From Mesorhizobium amorphae (lineage in GTDB: Bacteria; Pseudomonadota; Alphaproteobacteria; Rhizobiales; Rhizobiaceae), in contig NZ_JHQS01000128.1 in the NCBI RefSeq assembly GCF_014843845.1, positions 1 through 64,000 of the forward strand: a stretch of 64,000 nt of DNA, given 5' to 3'. Under the pieces are notes generated by a model, which had not been told where the DNA came from, did no database searches, and saw only the letters and a list, made by a program, of their open reading frames with translations. Positions 61,275 to 64,000 of this stretch are shown one piece after another (the first letter of the stretch is position 1; every line of letters begins with the position of its first letter). Made by a program: the position numbers and the translations under genes.

Positions 61275-62936
61275 ATGCTTAAGGGCTACATAGTCACTAT
61301 GGTTATCGTCGCCGCGGTCGCGTTGTTGATGACCGTCAAGGATTTGGCGACGCTTTTGCTCTTTGTGACGCTTGGCCTTGGCATTCCGTTGCTTTTTGCC
61401 TCGACACTGCTGGTCTACATGGCTTGCCTTTTGCCCCTGGTGCTGGCGATCCCCAATCGAAGGATGGTGCTGATCTGCCTGCCGCTTTCGCTGGCGCTTG
61501 CGGCTGCCTGGATGTTTGTTCCTAACTGGCAATCGATGCGGCAGGCAAAGGCAGCCGCGGCCGAATTGGCTGCTGGCGATATTCAACCTTCTCAACCGAT
61601 GACGGCCAGAACGTTAGAACTGCTGCGTCCTGAATCGTTTACCTACGGCCTGGGTGGCTATCTCCTGCCAAATGAACCGTGTTCGGCCTTCTGTCGCAAA
61701 CTTCTACTGGGCGGCGAGGCGGACTGGGTCCGCATTGTCATGGCCGGTGGGGGCACGACGCTTTATGCGGCAGCGGCCGGCGCGGCATGCGCCGTGCCCG
61801 GCGACCCAACCACGAACGATGAAAAATGTATCCTGTTCCGAGAGGACCGCGGAGAGCCGGCCGGGCTCGTTGTGGAAATCAGTGAACAAAACTCGAGACC
61901 GATGCTTGGCGCGGCAAACGCACGGATCGTGACGATGCAGCGCCGGGAGAGCGACGGGCTGCAGGAAGTCCTACGGCACACAGAAACCACCTTCAACGTG
62001 ATAAGGCAGGGGTCGCTGTTAGTGCCACGGTTCTCCGGCTTAAGTAGCAGCGGTGTGGAGTTCTGGAAAAGCTCTAAGTCGTTCAACAAAACGGACTTCG
62101 AAGCATTGCTTCGCGCGGTGGGTTACAAGATGCCGGAGGTCGGAGGCTTGAAGCCCGCCGGAAAAGCCAACCGGCCCTGGGAAGAACAGCCCAGCGCCGA
62201 GCAGACGCGCGCCGTGCTCTCGCTTTTGGATATTTCGGGCGACACCTCTTTCAATCGGGACCAGAACAGCGCGATCGACAATTGGATGATGCATGCCCGA
62301 GGGTACAAAGAGTGGCCAACGGACCGCATCGAATTCCTGCGTAGGATCACGCGTGACAGGCGCGTTACGTTCGTCCCAAGTTTCGATCAGCTGCTTTCAC
62401 GCAATCCGACGGTCGCTGCCGCCCTTATGTCCGATGTCCTGGACCGTGCCGATGCGAACGGCAATGACGGAGATTCTAACCCTGGTTATGAAGGTGTCCT
62501 GGCCATGCAAAGGATCGACCCGGCGGTCCTGACCCCTTATGCGCCGCGTATTCTTGCCTTGATCGACAGAGGCGGAAGCATAAAGCAGGTCACGCTCTAT
62601 TCGGTTGGCCGGATCGGCGTCGATCCCGCACCCTATCTTAGCCCTATGCGCCGGGAGTATGGGGCGATCGAAGGCTGGAAGGTGCGTGCTGCGTGTCTGT
62701 CCGAGGCCAAGTGGGGACCGTCGCTCATCCCTCTGTTGCGCGAGCTGGCCACCAGCGTGGACTTGGCCAGGCCACGCTCCGACATAGAATCCGTGCTAAA
62801 AGCACTGCTTCGCCACGGCGACCGCGCCTTTGTCGAGCGGGTGATCGCTCGCAGTGGCTGGTCGGACGCGGATCGAGCCTACCAGCGCCTGATAGACGAG
62901 TGGAATCGTAAGGGCTCGAGCGAACAATTCTGCTAA
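61275..62936 (+). CDS. unrecognised membrane protein with helical repeats
   Basis: 553 residues from ATG 61275; GTG 61257 is an alternative and the ribosome-binding site GAGG at 61254 favours neither clearly. Three or four membrane segments fill about residues 1-85; the rest is soluble. The C-terminal half has HEAT-like helix pairs (IDRGGSIKQVTLYSVGRIG, SLIPLLRELATSVDLARPRSDIE, YQRLIDEW). A cysteine pair (NEPCSAFCRKLLLGG) follows the membrane part. I do not recognise a family. Base composition is somewhat lower in G+C than the flanking genes, which may mean it arrived by transfer. Confidence 0.75.
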   Translation: MLKGYIVTMVIVAAVALLMTVKDLATLLLFVTLGLGIPLLFASTLLVYMACLLPLVLAIPNRRMVLICLPLSLALAAAWMFVPNWQSMRQAKAAAAELAAGDIQPSQPMTARTLELLRPESFTYGLGGYLLPNEPCSAFCRKLLLGGEADWVRIVMAGGGTTLYAAAAGAACAVPGDPTTNDEKCILFREDRGEPAGLVVEISEQNSRPMLGAANARIVTMQRRESDGLQEVLRHTETTFNVIRQGSLLVPRFSGLSSSGVEFWKSSKSFNKTDFEALLRAVGYKMPEVGGLKPAGKANRPWEEQPSAEQTRAVLSLLDISGDTSFNRDQNSAIDNWMMHARGYKEWPTDRIEFLRRITRDRRVTFVPSFDQLLSRNPTVAAALMSDVLDRADANGNDGDSNPGYEGVLAMQRIDPAVLTPYAPRILALIDRGGSIKQVTLYSVGRIGVDPAPYLSPMRREYGAIEGWKVRAACLSEAKWGPSLIPLLRELATSVDLARPRSDIESVLKALLRHGDRAFVERVIARSGWSDADRAYQRLIDEWNRKGSSEQFC

Positions 62937-62941
62937 ACGGA

Positions 62942-63823
62942 TCACCCGAGCGCCCGCAGCTTCGCCTTCACCTCGAGAAAATCCCGCCAGGCCAGCTTCT
63001 TGTGCGCCGGCGTTCTGAGCAGATAGGCCGGGTGCAGGGTCGGCATGGCCGGAATGGCGATGCCCGACGCGGTGGTATGGACGCGCCAGTTGCCGCGCAG
63101 CCGCAGGATACCTTCGGTGGTGTTGAGCAAGGTCTTGGCCGAGGGGCCGCCGAGATTGACCAGCACCTTGGGATTGACCAGCTCGATCTGCCTTTCGATG
63201 AACGGGCGGCAGATTTCGGTCTCGTGCGGGGTCGGCGTGCGGTTGCCCGGCGGCCGCCACGGGATGACATTGGCGATATAGGCCGATGTCCGGTCGAGGC
63301 CGATCGCCGCCAGCATGCGGTCGAGCAGCCGGCCGGAGCGGCCGACAAAGGGCAGGCCTTCGAGGTCCTCGTCCCGGCCCGGCGCCTCGCCGACCAACAT
63401 CAGGTCCGCGTTCGGGTTGCCGTCCGCGAACACCAGGTTCTTGGCGGTGAATTTGAGGTTGCAGCCGTCGAAGGCCGCCATGTACTGGCGCAGCTCCTCC
63501 AAGGTTGACGCCGTCGCCGCCAGTTGCCGTGCAAGTGCGGCCTGCGCCTCGTCCGGTACCGTCGCTGCGCCAGCAGGCGCGCGCGCGGGTGGCGCGTCCG
63601 GCAACCGGCTCATGTCGGGCCGTGACGGCGCTGATGGTGGTTGCTGTTGAACGCTTTCGCGCGCGGGCGTCGCTGCCATCGGCGCGCGCTCCGCCGGTTT
63701 CGGCGCCGCCTCGGCAAACCGGTTCACCGGCGCGTCCTCGAGCGCGTCGTCGACGCCGGCACTGGCATAGAAGGCGAGCAGGTCGGCGAGGTCGGATCGG
63801 TTGATGGGGGAGGCGGCAGTCAT
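62942..63823 (-). CDS. uracil-DNA glycosylase, family 4-like, lacking two Fe-S cysteines
   Basis: 293 residues. A Pro/Ala-rich N-terminal region (about residues 40-95) precedes the glycosylase domain: motif VGEAPGRDEDLEGLPFVGRSG, RPPGNRTPTPHE and the C-terminal HPAYLLRTP. Family 4 enzymes bind a [4Fe-4S] cluster with four cysteines: here the first (CxxC) is read as FDGC, so one is Phe, and the third (VxCRPPGNR) is VIPWRPPGNR, so one is Trp; only FDGC and EICRPF remain. The cluster is probably lost. It should still remove uracil from DNA, but the loss is a real deviation. Confidence 0.85.
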   Translation of the reverse strand: MTAASPINRSDLADLLAFYASAGVDDALEDAPVNRFAEAAPKPAERAPMAATPARESVQQQPPSAPSRPDMSRLPDAPPARAPAGAATVPDEAQAALARQLAATASTLEELRQYMAAFDGCNLKFTAKNLVFADGNPNADLMLVGEAPGRDEDLEGLPFVGRSGRLLDRMLAAIGLDRTSAYIANVIPWRPPGNRTPTPHETEICRPFIERQIELVNPKVLVNLGGPSAKTLLNTTEGILRLRGNWRVHTTASGIAIPAMPTLHPAYLLRTPAHKKLAWRDFLEVKAKLRALG

Positions 63824-63892
63824 GCCGCCACCATCGTTCGCGCGGCATGAATTTGCAAGGTTGGACCGTGCGTTGAACTATGGCGGCATACT

Positions 63893-64000
63893 TCATCCGG
63901 TTGGTATGCGTGGATCTTGCACCATATAAAACGTCCAGCGCGGCGTGTAGTCGGTGATCAGGAATTCGAAGCGGCCCGTCATCAGCGGATCGATCTTGCC
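63893..64000 (-). CDS. 3' end of a minus-strand gene, window edge
   Basis: The last 35 codons of a leftward gene that starts beyond the window: reading from 64000 it gives GKIDPLMTGRFEFLITDYTP and ends PRIPTG before TGA at 63895-63893. The open frame, codon use and end just before the glycosylase gene support it being real. Too short to assign a family. Confidence 0.5.
   Translation of the reverse strand, partial: GKIDPLMTGRFEFLITDYTPRWTFYMVQDPRIPTG

Noticed and set aside
1..64000. tRNA, rRNA, CRISPR, nod boxes, complete insertion sequences
   Set aside because: I looked for cloverleaf arms, direct-repeat arrays, nod-box-like dyads and transposase motifs on both strands and found none that I could support.

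Overview
The window looks like a chromosomal segment of a high-GC alphaproteobacterium of the Rhizobiales, most likely Mesorhizobium or a close Phyllobacteriaceae relative. The reasons are gene content and order: ccmI-ccmE-ccmF-ccmH followed by degP, an OmpR-type regulator/kinase pair, glnE, a PleC-like kinase and pepN; feuP-feuQ just upstream; a MucR/Ros regulator; and several small families typical of rhizobia (DUF5330, DUF1491, DUF2336, DUF930, DUF1488). The genus is inferred from recognition of these families, not from an alignment. I see no rRNA, tRNA, CRISPR array, complete insertion sequence or integrase.

Layout. 1-3.6 kb: a decayed LysR gene cut by the window edge, two secreted proteins (one HbpS/GlcG-like) and a Tat-exported metallo-beta-lactamase-fold hydrolase. 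3.6-9.1 kb: a LysR regulator divergent from a five-gene catabolic unit (RraA-type aldolase, D-2-hydroxyacid dehydrogenase, an SDR without its catalytic residues, an MFS carrier, a RidA-type deaminase); the substrate is unknown. 9.2-19.4 kb: mostly housekeeping genes (L,D-transpeptidase, haloacid dehalogenase, branched-chain aminotransferase, sodB, two c-type cytochromes, SET protein, oligopeptidase B, SH3-like protein, MucR, SufE, DUF5330). 19.9-29 kb: a membrane histidine kinase with a peptidoglycan-binding protein and DUF1491/DUF2336 genes, a DUF1214/DUF1254 pair, a frameshifted TonB-like/DUF930 gene and a class A penicillin-binding protein.

29.2-33.9 kb is the most interesting accessory region: a TetR regulator divergent from an FAD/GcvT fusion dehydrogenase and a non-pyrrolysine MttB-family methyltransferase, with a 32-nt near-perfect palindrome in the shared promoter. 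It looks like a regulated module for demethylating a quaternary or methylated amine. 34-36.7 kb holds small hypothetical genes and an orphan phage/GTA-type DUF3168 gene. 36.4-56.8 kb is the conserved rhizobial block: a FeuN-like protein, feuPQ, a surface lipoprotein, cytochrome c maturation genes, degP, a second two-component system, glnE, an EF-hand protein, a SnoaL-like protein, a PleC-like kinase and pepN. 56.9-64 kb: an orphan molybdopterin large subunit overlapping an EamA transporter gene, an XRE regulator, an unrecognised membrane/repeat protein, a family 4-type uracil-DNA glycosylase that has lost two Fe-S cysteines, and the 3' end of one more gene.

Five copies of a short intergenic element with the core xAAAAxTG-N5-CGGTTTTx are scattered through the window, one of them inside the ccm operon.
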